From Schizophyllum amplum (Eukaryota > Basidiomycota > Agaricomycetes > Agaricales > Schizophyllaceae): a DNA stretch of 64,000 nucleotides. Below the pieces are notes generated by a model, which was given only the letters and a program-made list of their open reading frames with translations, was not told where the DNA came from and did not search any database. Below, piece by piece: positions 48,901-59,017 of the stretch; within the stretch, counting starts at the first letter, position 1, and every line of letters starts with the position of its first letter. The stretch covers positions 310,001 to 374,000 of the forward strand of contig VDMD01000030.1 of NCBI GenBank assembly GCA_007026445.1, written 5' to 3'. The position numbers were made by a program, and so were the translations under genes.

Positions 48901-50096
48901 GACCTCACTCACCCACCTTTCCTCTCACAGGCTGCCAGTGCGGACGAGCTTCTCGGTTCCAACTATCAACTGTTGAGTCTCGGTTTGACGCAGGGTCTTG
49001 GCCTCTGACGATCCGCCTGACTACCGTCAGTGGCTTCGACAATTGCCCAGACTCACAATCACTCGCCTCCCGACACTGCCTTGTCTGCCTTCCGACGTCA
49101 CAAGCCTCGACAGTGGTCGCTTCCATCTTTGATGGGCCAACACAGTAAGCTCGTCTCTGATTCTCCACACGCAGTCGACATCAACGTTCGACATCCCTGG
49201 ACTCTGTGCACGACACCAACATTGCATATGACACACTCGCCCGACTTTGGGGCTGCGTGTGCTTTGAGGTATCCTCCAGAGTTGGATGATGGGTTCTCGG
49301 TGTAGTATCCACGCATCCAGTGTATATATACCAGACTACCTTGCTCTGAACTGATTACCTTTATTGTCAAGTTTTTCTGTGTTCTGGGCGAGTATCCTGG
49401 CCAACGTGCATCGACTGGGGGATTCTTGCTTTCTGAGATCGAGTCCCTGCTTGCTTGAGGTACGACTTTCATTTCATTGCACCTTTGAGTATTTCGAGTC
49501 TTGTCTCCAATCTGCAGCCATTGGACGGCTTTGAATCGTGGTGAGTTGGAGAATTCGTCGTTGCATTGAGCAACCTGAGCTACTACGTAGCTAGTCACTA
49601 GTCCAGTAAGAGAAGGAGACTGCCACCAGAGCAAGGGCCACCCCGGTATCGGTATATAGAGTAGGAATACAATGACCACCCTGGTATCGGTATATAGCAT
49701 AGGAATACGACTAACTCACGAAGGCCCCGGGGGCTCTGACGGCCGTGGACAAGCCGACACCACAGCACGAGGCAGACCCTGACACCGTGGCACGTGATAG
49801 TAGTGGGTAACATCCAAGTTCAGAGATATGGTAGACTGGCGGCTGTAACGGCGAGCGACGAGCGACGATGACCGCGCCAGTCAAGTTCAAGTTCAAGTTT
49901 GCGATGACGTAATTCGGCAGGTGACAGCGATGGCACGTGCGCTGCCAGTCGACGAGTCCGAGACTCGAGTTGAAGCGTCGAGGGTTCGCGCTGAGCTGTG
50001 GCAGCGTCGGCCTGCGAGACCTCCGGGTTTTTGATGTGTGCTGGCTGTGTGCTGGCTGCGATGCGTCGCACGGTGCACCGAGGCTAGCTACAAGTC
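42950..50096. other. Array filler of unit 3
   Basis: Contains the tail of the 20-bp minisatellite, reduced purine-rich blocks and a private diverged middle (43.65-46.84 kb). The middle has its own pair of TCACGTGA plus GTTGAACTT phrases (45109 and 45733, 624 bp apart) and CACGACCACGGC phrases near 44449 and 44645. The right end is nearly identical to that of unit 2. No coding region recognised. Confidence 0.55.
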
Positions 50097-52014
50097 AACA
50101 TCCGCCGTGGGAACGGCGATTGCCGGGTTCGCGGATGCGAGGCCCGGCGGCGGCGGTCGTTGAATCTTGTCTTGAGCGTCGTCGGCGACGTCGAGCGCGC
50201 CTTGTTTCCGACCGTCATGTCTAGCTTCGACAAGGTCGTCAAGCTCGCCTGCAAGCCCAAGCCCGCCCCTCCAAAGGCCAAGGTGCGCGCCACGTCGTTC
50301 ATCATACGCCGCCGCCGCTGATGCCGACGCCGAGCTCAGTACCTCGAGCCCATCATCGCCGCCACCTGGTCCGAGGAGGGCGCAGTCGGCGATGTCTGCA
50401 AAGCCCTCTCCCCGCGCTTCCGAGAACCGAACGCCATTGTCCGTGCACACCAACACACTTGCGCCTAGCTCACACCCCGCAGGTCGTCTTCAAGGCCCTC
50501 ATCGTCCTTCACACCATGATGCGCAGCGGCGCTACCGACAATGTCCTGTCATTTTTATGCACCCACGACGTCCTCCGCCTCCGCAACGTCTCCGCGGGGA
50601 ACTGGGAGGGTGTGTGGCCAGCGGCTGATTTCCCATCATTCGCTAACACCCCGCTCTCGCAGGCTACAGCGCCCCCCAGAACCTCCAGCACTACGCCATC
50701 TACCTCGACTCCCGCATACGCGCCTACAGCGAGCTCAAGCACGACGCCATACGCGTCCAGGCCGAGAACAACCGTGACATGCGCAACTCCAATGTCGTCG
50801 ACGACGAGCTCGGCATCAACGTCACCAAGCTCAAGGCGAAGAGTGAGCGAAACAAGACCGCAGCCAGCGCGGGCGTGTCGCGCAGCAAGACTGTCACCGG
50901 CAGGAAGCTTAGAATCATGACCGTCGAGAAGGGATTGCTCAGGGAGACCAAAGCAGTCCACCGCATGATTGACTCGCTGGTGGAATGCAGGGTCCGTCTG
51001 CTGCATATTGTCTGTGGCCGTGTCTGATTGTTTCCCAGTTTTATCTCGACGATCTCGAAGACGAGCTTACGACCACTGCTTTACGAATGCTCGTCAAGGA
51101 TCTCCTCATCCTCTTTCAAGCCGGCAACGAAGGCGTCATTAACCTCCTCGGTACATATCATACCACACGCGATGTTCTCCTTCCCTGATTCATTTTCTTT
51201 CCAGAGCATTACTTCGAAATGTCCCACGTCGACGCTGAAGCCGCGCTCAAGATTTACAAGCATTTCTGCAAGCAAACCGAGAAGGTCGTCGAGTTCCTCG
51301 GCGTCGCGAGGAAACTGCAGAACCTCCTCAATGTCTCAATACCGAACCTCAAGCACGTAAGGACCTTGAATGCGTGTCGTATTTATCAAGGAGTGAACGC
51401 TCACCCATTTCCAGGCCCCAGTGTCCCTCGCCAGCGCACTGCAAGAATATCTCGACGACCCCAATTTCGAGCAAAACCGTGTCGAGTACAAGGTGAACAA
51501 GCAGGCCGTGGATAAGGGCTTGGTGAAGGAAACGGACGCGCGGAGGACCAAGTCGGAAGGTGCGTTGAGGGTGCTTGTCAGTGTACATGCTATGCTGGGT
51601 GGTATTCGCGATGCTGGGTTGCATCTGCGAACCTAAGCGGCGGACGTCCTTCTAAATCGTGGATGTGGTCTTCACGTCGCTCAACCTACTCGGCGATTGT
51701 GTGATCCTAGTCATCTTTTACCGAGCTGACAATGCTCCCTCAGACTCTAAGCCGTCCACCGCCACCGCCCCGAATGCCTCGGCCTCCTCGTCCACCGCGA
51801 ACAAGAACGTGATCGACTTCTTCGCCGCGATCGAGGAGGAGCAGCCGACAATGTTCAACCCGGCGACGAATAGGTGGGTGTTTCGTATTGTAGCGGCATG
51901 TTTGGTGTTTGATGAAGTGTCCTCCAGCCCGAATTCGGCATACTTCCAACAACAACAGATCGCGAATCCGTTCGTGCAGCGGCAGATGACGGGTATGCCG
52001 ATGCAGGTGCCCGG
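50097..52014 (+). repeat. Partial fourth array unit (adaptor 5' part only)
   Basis: The shared sequence starts at the same AACATCCGCC phrase and continues through exons 1-8 and the first bases of exon 9. It ends at about 52014, where the intact gene goes on with QPTGMPLQQTG and the truncated copies go on with further heptads. This marks the right boundary of the amplified segment. Confidence 0.9.
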
Positions 52015-53800
52015 TCAACCAACCGGTATGCCGCTGCAACAGACTGGTTTTATGATGTCACAACAAACCGGCATGAACCCCTTTGGTTTGCAACCACAAC
52101 AACAATTGCAGCCGCAACCGACGGGCCACCGGCCATTCTCGTCCTTCCTGCCCGAGTCGCAAATGAATGGGTTCAACCCCGGTCAGATGAATGGCATGAA
52201 TGGGCTCACGGGGTCGTCCTCGATGGGCGCGCTCCCGCAACAACAGCCGCAACAGTTGCAGTCGTTGATGACAGGCATGCCATCGTTGCAGGTGAATGGC
52301 GGGATGCAAGCGAACGCCAACGGAGGCAGCGGGCACATGCCCAACTCTAACGGCATCCAATTACCGCAATTCCCGGGCACGACACTGCGGGCGAATGCGT
52401 TGACGCCCCAGATGACGGGCTCGAACCCGTTCCGCGCGAGTTCGGTCGTGCCGCAGGCCACCGGATTCCAGCAGCAGCAGCCATTCCAACCGACGCCGTC
52501 GTTCGGGCAATCGGCGTTTGGCGCATCACCCTTCGGTTCGTCACCTTTCGGACAGCAGCAGCAGCAGCAGATGGAGCCGCCCGCGCGACCCATGTCGGCG
52601 CCTCTGGGAGCGATGAAGAGCACGAGCCCCCCGCCGCAGCCGGTGAAGACGCACCAGACGGGGACAAAGAATCCGTTTGGGCCAGTGGTGCAGCCACCGC
52701 CGCCGGTGCCCAAGGTACCCACGCTGATGGAGCTGGCGATGGGGTATGGAAACCAAGGGCAAAACGGCGGGCAGCAGCAGAGTCAACAACAGAACGGCGG
52801 GCACCCTCAGAGCGGCCAGCCCTTGCAGCTGCAGACCACAGGTTTTGGCGCCAACCTGTTTGGGAGTCAGCAGAATGGGATGGGGAGCTCGCTGTTTGGT
52901 GGCGGGCAACAGCAGCAGCAGCCAACGGCGACGGGGTCTGCGTTCGGCTTTAACTCCAGCGCGCTCAATGCAGGGCCCAGCGATATCAGCAGCGTTGCGT
53001 CGTCCTTTGCCTTCGATAAAAAGCCCGACGCCAGCAACAACGGGACATCCTCCGCGCTCTTTAACTCCTCCGCGCTCAACCCGCAGAATACGTCGACGAC
53101 GGTCACGACGCAGACCACAACGACGTTCTCGGATTCACTCTTCTCGCATGCCACGGGCGTGTCTTCGCAACCGACGGGTGCATCAAGCGCGCTCAAGCCG
53201 CAGACAACGGGCTTCCAGTCGAGTTTGAAGCCATTCAAGCCGTCGTCATCCTTCGGGGCGAGCCTCCTCGAATCATTGCCGCCGATTTCGGGATCAAATC
53301 CGGGCACGCCGGCGGTGACGGGGCAGTCAAATGGCCAGGCGAACTCGGGCGCAGGCTCGTCGCCATTCTCGATGCACACCAGCAGTGGGAGCTTGGGTAG
53401 CTCGGCGATGGGAGCGGGAGGCATGGGGCAGGCAACGCCAGGGACGGGCTCGTCGTTGGGCGTTGGTCTGAGGCCACAGATGACGGGTGGTGCAAACCCG
53501 TTCCGGCCACAAACGATGTTCTCGCTGGGTAATGCACCGCCATTGCCAAGCTCTGGGAGCACGGGCGGGTTCGGCGGTGGGTTGGCGTCGCAGCCGACGG
53601 GGGCGTTTGGCGCGCTGGGCTCTCAGCCGACCGGCGCATTCGGCGGCATGGGGTCACAACCGACAGGCGCGTTCGGCGGGATGTCGGGGTCTTTTGGTCA
53701 GTCGGCGTTTGGCCAATCACCATTCGGCCAGCCACAGCAGCAGCAACAACAGCAGCAGCAGCAACAGTCCAACCAGCCGCCGACGGCGTCCTTGATATAA
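50217..53800 (+). CDS. AP180/CALM-type ANTH-domain endocytic adaptor, intact copy 4
   Basis: Nine exons: 50217-50282, 50340-50438, 50483-50609, 50663-50991, 51039-51150, 51205-51356, 51415-51559, 51744-51873 and 51928-53800, giving 1010 residues. Residues 1 to about 290 form the ANTH domain of yeast Yap1801/2 and animal AP180/CALM. A Lys-rich N-terminus (KLACKPKPAPPKAKYLEP) resembles the phosphoinositide-binding motif. Typical helices follow (VVFKALIVLHTMMRSG; LLILFQAGNEGVINLLEHYF). The long tail is Gln/Pro/Gly-rich and disordered. It carries five NPF motifs (NPFVQ, NPFGLQ, NPFRAS, NPFGPV, NPFRPQ) that should bind EH-domain proteins of the Pan1/Ede1 type, and repeated (Q/M)(P/T)TG phrases. 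The expected role is to link PtdIns(4,5)P2 membranes to clathrin and cargo at endocytic sites. This is the only copy with the full tail, yet only 120 bp of its upstream sequence is shared with the original-looking flank of copy 1. Intron 8 (54 bp) has no stop in frame. Confidence 0.9.
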
Positions 53801-54619
53801 TAATGACGACGAGTGCGATGCTATATGCGTCGCCGCCAACGTGGATGCGTGCCGCCTCGACCGCGACTTGGATATGTTATGCCTGCTACCTGTGCTACTG
53901 CGATGATGGCACGACCGGGGGAGGAGAAGGACACACTAACTATGAGGAGGGATGGGAAGGACGGAACGGACCCTGGCTGTGTTTATCACCGACACATTCG
54001 TTCATACTCGCTATAGTTCACGACCCACTATAGTTCGCTACTCGGCATACTCGCCACTCGGTCTGGCGGCTGGGCGCCGCGCTGCGAGACTTGACTGATA
54101 CCTTGTGCTTTTATTTACTCTCGTTGTACGTGCCCTTTAGGGCGCGCGCTCACGCTCCCTATGCCGTTCTGCGCTACCCTACCACTTTCGCCGTGTCTGG
54201 TGCATCTGTATATGAGACTGCCTGGTCCTCACCCTTATGTCTTTGGGCGTACTCTCGAGGATCATCGATCGTTGGTCGATAGGTGGAAGGGGGTGCGCCT
54301 CAAATGTTGAACGGCCCTCACGTGAGGAAGTTAAACGTGTCGCTGTGACAAGGTGTGACATGTTGAGTCTCTTGCGGAAGATATCAGCTTGAACTTATGT
54401 AACCCGCACCACGAGCGGCCATCTTCGGATTATCTATTGCACACTGTGCGTGCATAGGCATCCTTACCTGGAGCTTATGCCACGAAGCTGATCTATGACA
54501 GTGTTTGTTTCCAACAGGCCGTCGCCATTATCTTCTTATTGGTCCGGGGAGGCGTTGGTAAGTCGCAGCCTTACTGAGTCCTTATGATTGTATCTTAACA
54601 CTTTCTGAGCGATCAGATA
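53801..54619. other. Intergenic region right of the array
   Basis: 3' region of the intact adaptor gene and upstream region of the second F-box gene. Short frames only, and no recognisable gene. It is not repeated in the array, so it is the ancestral right flank. Confidence 0.4.
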
Positions 54620-56203
54620 ATGCCTTCGGTCAGCACTCTCGTATCGCATTGTCCGACGAACTGCTGTCACGCAGTATCGCGTAAGAAATGGTTCTTACTC
54701 AGGACGCTACATCTCGTTTACACTGTTTTAGACGAATACGTTCTATATTCGCCAGACTACTCCAACTACACGGACATCTTTGACGCTGAAATTGCTGAAA
54801 AGCAGGCCGCCGAACTTCGGCTCGAGGCCCAGCAACTCCGGCTCTTGGCAGAAGAGTTGGAGAAGCGTCAGCTAGAACTCCTGGAATTCTCCAGGCTCGT
54901 ACGACGATCACGTCGTCTTCCTGTCGAGATTCTGGATGCGATTTTCCTCTTGGCCTCTGCCGAAGAGACGGTGCTCCGATTTCCTTTGCGGCGACCGTCC
55001 ATCATCCAAGCTCTCAGCCAGGTCTGCCAGAGATGGCGGAACACGGCGCTCGCCAACAAGGCGCTCTGGAATCAAGAGATCGAGCTCGATATCGGCGTCA
55101 TATGCCGTGCGAAGAAGGTCGACGCACTCGACGACTACGACATACGGGGTTGGAACCGGACATTATCCTTGCACCTCCGTCGTTCGGACCCACTGCCTGT
55201 CCCGAAGGTCTCGTTACCGAACGAGGTCTTTATATTCCCGACCGATCTGGTGGGAGATGACGACTATGACTCGGCGCTTAGTCCCATCGTCTCGTGCTTC
55301 CATCGCTGGGAAAAGTGCGCGCTATCCATGTGTGCGCTGGACTATCTAACTATGCACCTCGCCTCCTCCGCAGTCCCCACGCTAGTCAATGCCATCGAAG
55401 TCGATGGGTCCGACCTCTCAGACGATCTCGACGTGCATTATGGGCTGAACCTTCGGACAAACAGCGGCATATTTAGCAGGGCTACACGACTCACGCGTTA
55501 CGGACACCATTTCCCACTATCTTTTCCCATTCGGATTCCCCTTGGTCAGCTCACAGTCCTCGATACACAATGGCTCAATATCGGTCAAATTCTCAACATG
55601 ACACTCAGATGTCCTGGTCTGGAGGTCCTCTCCACGTCCGTGCACGTAACATGGCAAAACATGGCAAACCACCATAACTACCCGCACGTCGTTCTGCTGC
55701 ATCTCAAGAAGCTCGTTCTCAAGGTAGAGCACCCGTGTGCAATCGACTGGCTGCTTCCGCATCTTGTCACACCATGTCTGGAAGAGGCCACAATTGGCAG
55801 ATATGATCGTGATCCTTACACCTCGCCCGGATCAGGCAGCGATATCGACAGAGAATGGGTATGGCCGCGCGACGTCTGGGCTCATTTCCTCGCTCACTCG
55901 GGCTCAAGTATCACGTTCTTCAAGCTCGAGCACGTGCTTATATCCGAGGAGGATGTGGCTCAACTGCAAGGCCTGCTGCCCGTGACCGCGGAAATTATAG
56001 CAGGAGACGGTGTCTTCACGATGGTAGATGGTCGAGTTGTGCTCTCGGTGTGGCGCCACTCCGCGTATCCTTATGAATATCTCATGACTCGACCAGCAAA
56101 TCTCGTTTTGGTGCGTCATGCAACCTCACGAACCATTGATATGCTGACATACTGGTCACTCAGGCGCCATATATCTGAACTTGAAGTATTGGACTTCTGC
56201 TAG
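54620..56203 (+). CDS. F-box protein
   Basis: A single open frame of 527 codons. After about 50 residues with no clear character, a Glu/Leu/Gln-rich helical segment (about 55-93) probably forms a coiled coil. It leads into an F-box-like motif at about 98-150 (RRLPVEILDAIFLLASAEET, then ALSQVCQRWRNTALANKALW). The remainder has Leu-rich segments and conserved-looking Trp residues but no named domain. By family it would bind Skp1 and present substrates to an SCF ubiquitin ligase. The layout matches the F-box gene left of the array, but the sequences differ strongly. The first about 45 residues may be upstream of the true start; a later Met is not obvious before the coiled coil. No intron needed. 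Confidence 0.82.
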   Translation: MPSVSTLVSHCPTNCCHAVSRKKWFLLRTLHLVYTVLDEYVLYSPDYSNYTDIFDAEIAEKQAAELRLEAQQLRLLAEELEKRQLELLEFSRLVRRSRRLPVEILDAIFLLASAEETVLRFPLRRPSIIQALSQVCQRWRNTALANKALWNQEIELDIGVICRAKKVDALDDYDIRGWNRTLSLHLRRSDPLPVPKVSLPNEVFIFPTDLVGDDDYDSALSPIVSCFHRWEKCALSMCALDYLTMHLASSAVPTLVNAIEVDGSDLSDDLDVHYGLNLRTNSGIFSRATRLTRYGHHFPLSFPIRIPLGQLTVLDTQWLNIGQILNMTLRCPGLEVLSTSVHVTWQNMANHHNYPHVVLLHLKKLVLKVEHPCAIDWLLPHLVTPCLEEATIGRYDRDPYTSPGSGSDIDREWVWPRDVWAHFLAHSGSSITFFKLEHVLISEEDVAQLQGLLPVTAEIIAGDGVFTMVDGRVVLSVWRHSAYPYEYLMTRPANLVLVRHATSRTIDMLTYWSLRRHISELEVLDFC

Positions 56204-56612
56204 TTAGCGAAGCCCGTTCGCGGTTTTCCTCTTTCCATATGTTCATCTATCGCATCGTCTTGGAGGTCTCGTCTGTCAATCGCATGCTTGAGGACTGATA
56301 CCTCTGAGTACATGTATTTCGACGAAAGTTGACCCAATGTACCGTGTACGTGCGGTGACCGCGAATGGCCACATTGAAAAGGCGAACATCGCGTCACATG
56401 ACCGTGTATCGGCCCCGGTTAACCCCATCGCCCGCCGGATGACGCGCTCTTCCGACTTCGGCTGCTTATTACGATGAGCAACAGCCCTCGCTCTTCCTGC
56501 CCTCATCCTCAGTTCTGCTTTCATCTGAAAAACAGTACTCTCTGCACGACTTAGCGAGGTTCTAAAGCCCTTGCGTTCCTCAAATTTCACAGACGTTCGC
56601 CCAAAAGACACC
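56204..56612. promoter_or_regulatory. Intergenic region upstream of the TMEM14 gene
   Basis: About 400 bp between the F-box stop and the TMEM14 start. It likely holds the 3' end of the former and the promoter and leader of the latter. Nothing specific seen. Confidence 0.35.
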
Positions 56613-57403
56613 ATGAGCGCCCTCACCGCCCCCTCCGTCTCCCCCTACCCCGCATACGCGACAGGCGCGTTTTGCGTGCTCGGGGCCTTATAGGATTCGC
56701 GCGCAGGCGGTCTGCCATGTCGCTGGTTGGCGGTGCTGGGTGAGTGCGTCGTATCCGGATTGTGCTCGCTCCCCCGCTGTCCGTATTCTTCACGCGTCCC
56801 CGCTGCCCCCTGCGTGCGTCTGTGACAGTTGCATTCGCCCCTTGCTTCGTGTGTTGAAGGAGAAAGTGATATCCCTCCCCCTCCCGACTCGCGCTTGCAC
56901 CCTCGTCTCTTGTCGCGTTTTCGCCGTGTACTGACGTACTTCCAGCGTCGGCGCCCTTTACCTTTACGCCGCCAACCTCCTCGAGAGCGGGGGAGCGAAC
57001 GGACTTGAGACTGCTTTGGGTGAGTGTCGTTGCTCCAACTTCTGTGAAACTTCCTCAGCGTGCAAGTCCTCCGCGCGCGACGCTCTCCCCTTGTCCCATC
57101 CACGAACTACTTCTCCCCCTAATGAACATCCGTACTGCCCCCTCCACCACGATTTACATTCACGCATCGTTGCCTTCCCTCCCCTTGTCGCCTCCCCTCC
57201 CCACCACCCACCTTACCGCTCCCCATCAGCGCCCTCCCCCTCCCGTCCTCCTTTATTTCACCCACTAACACCCCACCCCACCCAGGCGCCTCCGCCTCCT
57301 CCTTCTCTCCTCCGCGCCCCGCCTCGGCAAGGGCCCCATCCCGCTCGTCCTCACCGTCACCAGTCTGGTCGCGGGTGGGTACTATGGACAGGCGTATTTG
57401 TAG
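56613..57403 (+). pseudogene. TMEM14-family small membrane protein, two apparent frameshifts
   Basis: Pieces in order match the TMEM14 family (about 110 residues, four short helices). The first is MSALTAPSVSPYPAYATGAF, then IGFARRRSAMSLVGGAG, then after an intron VGALYLYAANLLESGGANGL, then after a second intron PRLGKGPIPLVLTVTSLVAG with the stop at 57401-57403. Introns are about 56729-56945 and 57019-57284. Two places need a one-base shift: in the GGGG run near 56676-56684, where the literal frame meets TAG, and early in exon 3 within the repetitive CTCC stretch near 57287-57310. Amino-acid identity to the family plan is otherwise good and the splice sites look sound. Sequencing indels are therefore as likely as true inactivation. 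The family resides in mitochondrial inner or other intracellular membranes; the animal member is linked to haem synthesis, but the role of the fungal protein is unknown. Confidence 0.7.
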
Positions 57404-57911
57404 GGAATGGTGGGGCTGTGAGGAGGCTTGGGCTTTGGGGAGGTTGGGAGGCTGTAAGGAAGATTGGGCTGTAGGAGAGGTTGGGCTGTGGGGAAGATGG
57501 GAGACTGGGGGGAAGTCCACGTAAGACTGAGGAGAGTCCACGTAGAGTCCACGCAAGGGAAAGTTACTTCGTTGTAAAGCCACTACAAACGCGAAAAGTA
57601 AGATAGGAAACTGAGATCGCAGAATGAACCAGATGGCATTCACAAGTTAGATCTCATGCGGGCGACAGGTGTCCAATTGAGCGAGGAGTGATTTTTGAGT
57701 GGTTTGTTGTTCCAGCTGTTTGTGGTGTGCACTTCACCGTGTCAGGTTGGCGGAAGAAGGCAAACGTCAACCAGGAAAACGCATGCGGGGAGCTACGCGA
57801 AGCTGAACAAGAGGAAGTCCCAGGACGCGCCAACAGATGTTATACAACAGACATGATGCATGAGCCGCAGTACACAAATACTAATAGCAATAAGTTGGCC
57901 ACTCAGGGTTG
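57404..57911. other. Region between convergent TMEM14 and eIF4E-like genes
   Basis: Both genes end here. It holds a G-rich quasi-repeat (GGCTGTGAGGAGG, GAGGTTGGG phrases, about 57410-57510) and three copies of AGTCCACG at 57514, 57534 and 57545. No gene is seen. Confidence 0.5.
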
Positions 57912-58891
57912 TCATGATAGTGGTGTTCTGTCGATGGCCGAGTTTCGGAAGGACGACTTGTCCTGCATTGAATCTGTAGTACGGGTCAGACGAGGCGGTG
58001 ACTGGCAAGAATATTCACATACCGTTGTTGGATTTGTACTCCATGATGGTGGTAATAGGTAGGCTCAAGACCTTGCGCATGGTATCCCTACCAGAGGTCA
58101 GTGACAGCAGAGGGGACGAAGAGGGTGACACACCTGATCTTCTCGCGCAACTTCAAGTCCCCGTCCGTCTTGTTCCAAAGACTTATAATATCCTCGCTCT
58201 GCCGCACGCTGATCGTGCATCCACATATTTCGGGCGCGTCGCGCAGCTCCTCATCCGCTACGCTCTCCGCCGCTCGACACGCGTCAAACTGGTCGCCCAC
58301 GATCGCGAGGATGAGGTCCTCCCATATCCTGTCCGCGATGCCCTTCTTCAGGCGGACGATCCACTTTCCGCCGTGGATGTTGAGCGGGTCTTCCCACACA
58401 GGGCGGCGTACGCCTGCATGAAAGAGCAGGTAGTCGGTCGTCGGCTGCAGCTTGCTCGGGGGCTCGAGGTGCGTCCAGAGGCCCCAAAAGCTTTCGGCAG
58501 AGGAGAAGGCGGATATGCGCTTGATGCCCTCCTCATATGAAGTGATCTTGTCGCCGGGGGCGCGACGCATGCGGAAGAAGAAGATCCATCTGGGGGCGCG
58601 TCAGCTGGAGCGATCGGGGCGCAGGCACGCGGGAGGGGGGGCCGAACATACATACGTGGTGCGGAGGGGGTGTACGTCAGGGGAGGCGGGGGCGCCGTTG
58701 GTGCCGGTGACCGCGGTGCCGCCGTCGGCGACGGAGGTGGAGAAGTGCTTGGAGGGGATGCGTGGGCGGGATGCGGGCGCTGCCGGCGGTGTCCCGGGCG
58801 TTGCGGCGGCGGCGGCGGGGGGTCCCCCCTGCGCGTTTTGGAGGAATCGGGACTGGGAGTGGTTCGAGAAGTAGCTCGTCATCGTCGACAT
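57912..58891 (-). CDS. Cap-binding protein, eIF4E family, 4EHP (eIF4E2) class
   Basis: Four exons on minus: 58656-58891, 58134-58589, 58023-58087 and 57912-57973, in frame, giving 272 residues. An Ala/Pro-rich disordered N-terminus of about 70 residues precedes the eIF4E fold. The fold has HPLRTTWIFFF (about 74-84), SFWGLWTHL, then PVWEDPLNIHGGKWIVRLKK, RIWEDLILAIVGDQFD and DIISLWNKT. These include the Trp pair and Trp-Glu that hold the m7G cap. The pattern KWIVRLKKG and IMEYKS near the end is closer to 4EHP/eIF4E2 than to the canonical initiation factor. Such proteins bind capped mRNA but often repress rather than start translation. A second start codon lies three codons downstream at 58882. 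The gene diverges from Kei1 with only 126 bp between start codons. Confidence 0.9.
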
Positions 58892-59017
58892 CGAGGGCGG
58901 AGGAGAGTTCGGTGACCGCCATTGTTTGTGGAAATTTGCGTAAGCGCGCGCTCGCGGCCCGGCGGATCCGCACCTTGTCCTCATCGTTCTCCTCGTCGCC
59001 GTCCTCGTTCCTTCCTC
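58892..59017. promoter_or_regulatory. Compact divergent promoter between eIF4E-like gene and Kei1
   Basis: Only 126 bp separate the two start codons on opposite strands, so both genes must share promoter sequence or have start sites within or very near this interval. A CT-rich stretch (about 58978-59015) precedes the Kei1 start. No TATA box is visible. Confidence 0.6.

Larger units (their letters stand above)
40163..50096 (+). repeat. Tandem array unit 3 (about 9.9 kb)
   Basis: Same order as the other units, but shorter and with a distinct middle. The purine tract is reduced. From about 43.65 to 46.84 kb the sequence is clearly diverged from the matching part of units 1 and 2, while still sharing short phrases. 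From about 46.84 kb to the end it is nearly identical to the right end of unit 2. Its adaptor exons share several silent differences with the intact copy 4 that copies 1 and 2 lack. Confidence 0.95.

Noticed and set aside
52058..53735. Several long minus-strand frames opposite adaptor exon 9
   Set aside because: Antisense of a Gln/Pro/Gly-rich exon; no domain, and the plus frame is coherent with NPF motifs.
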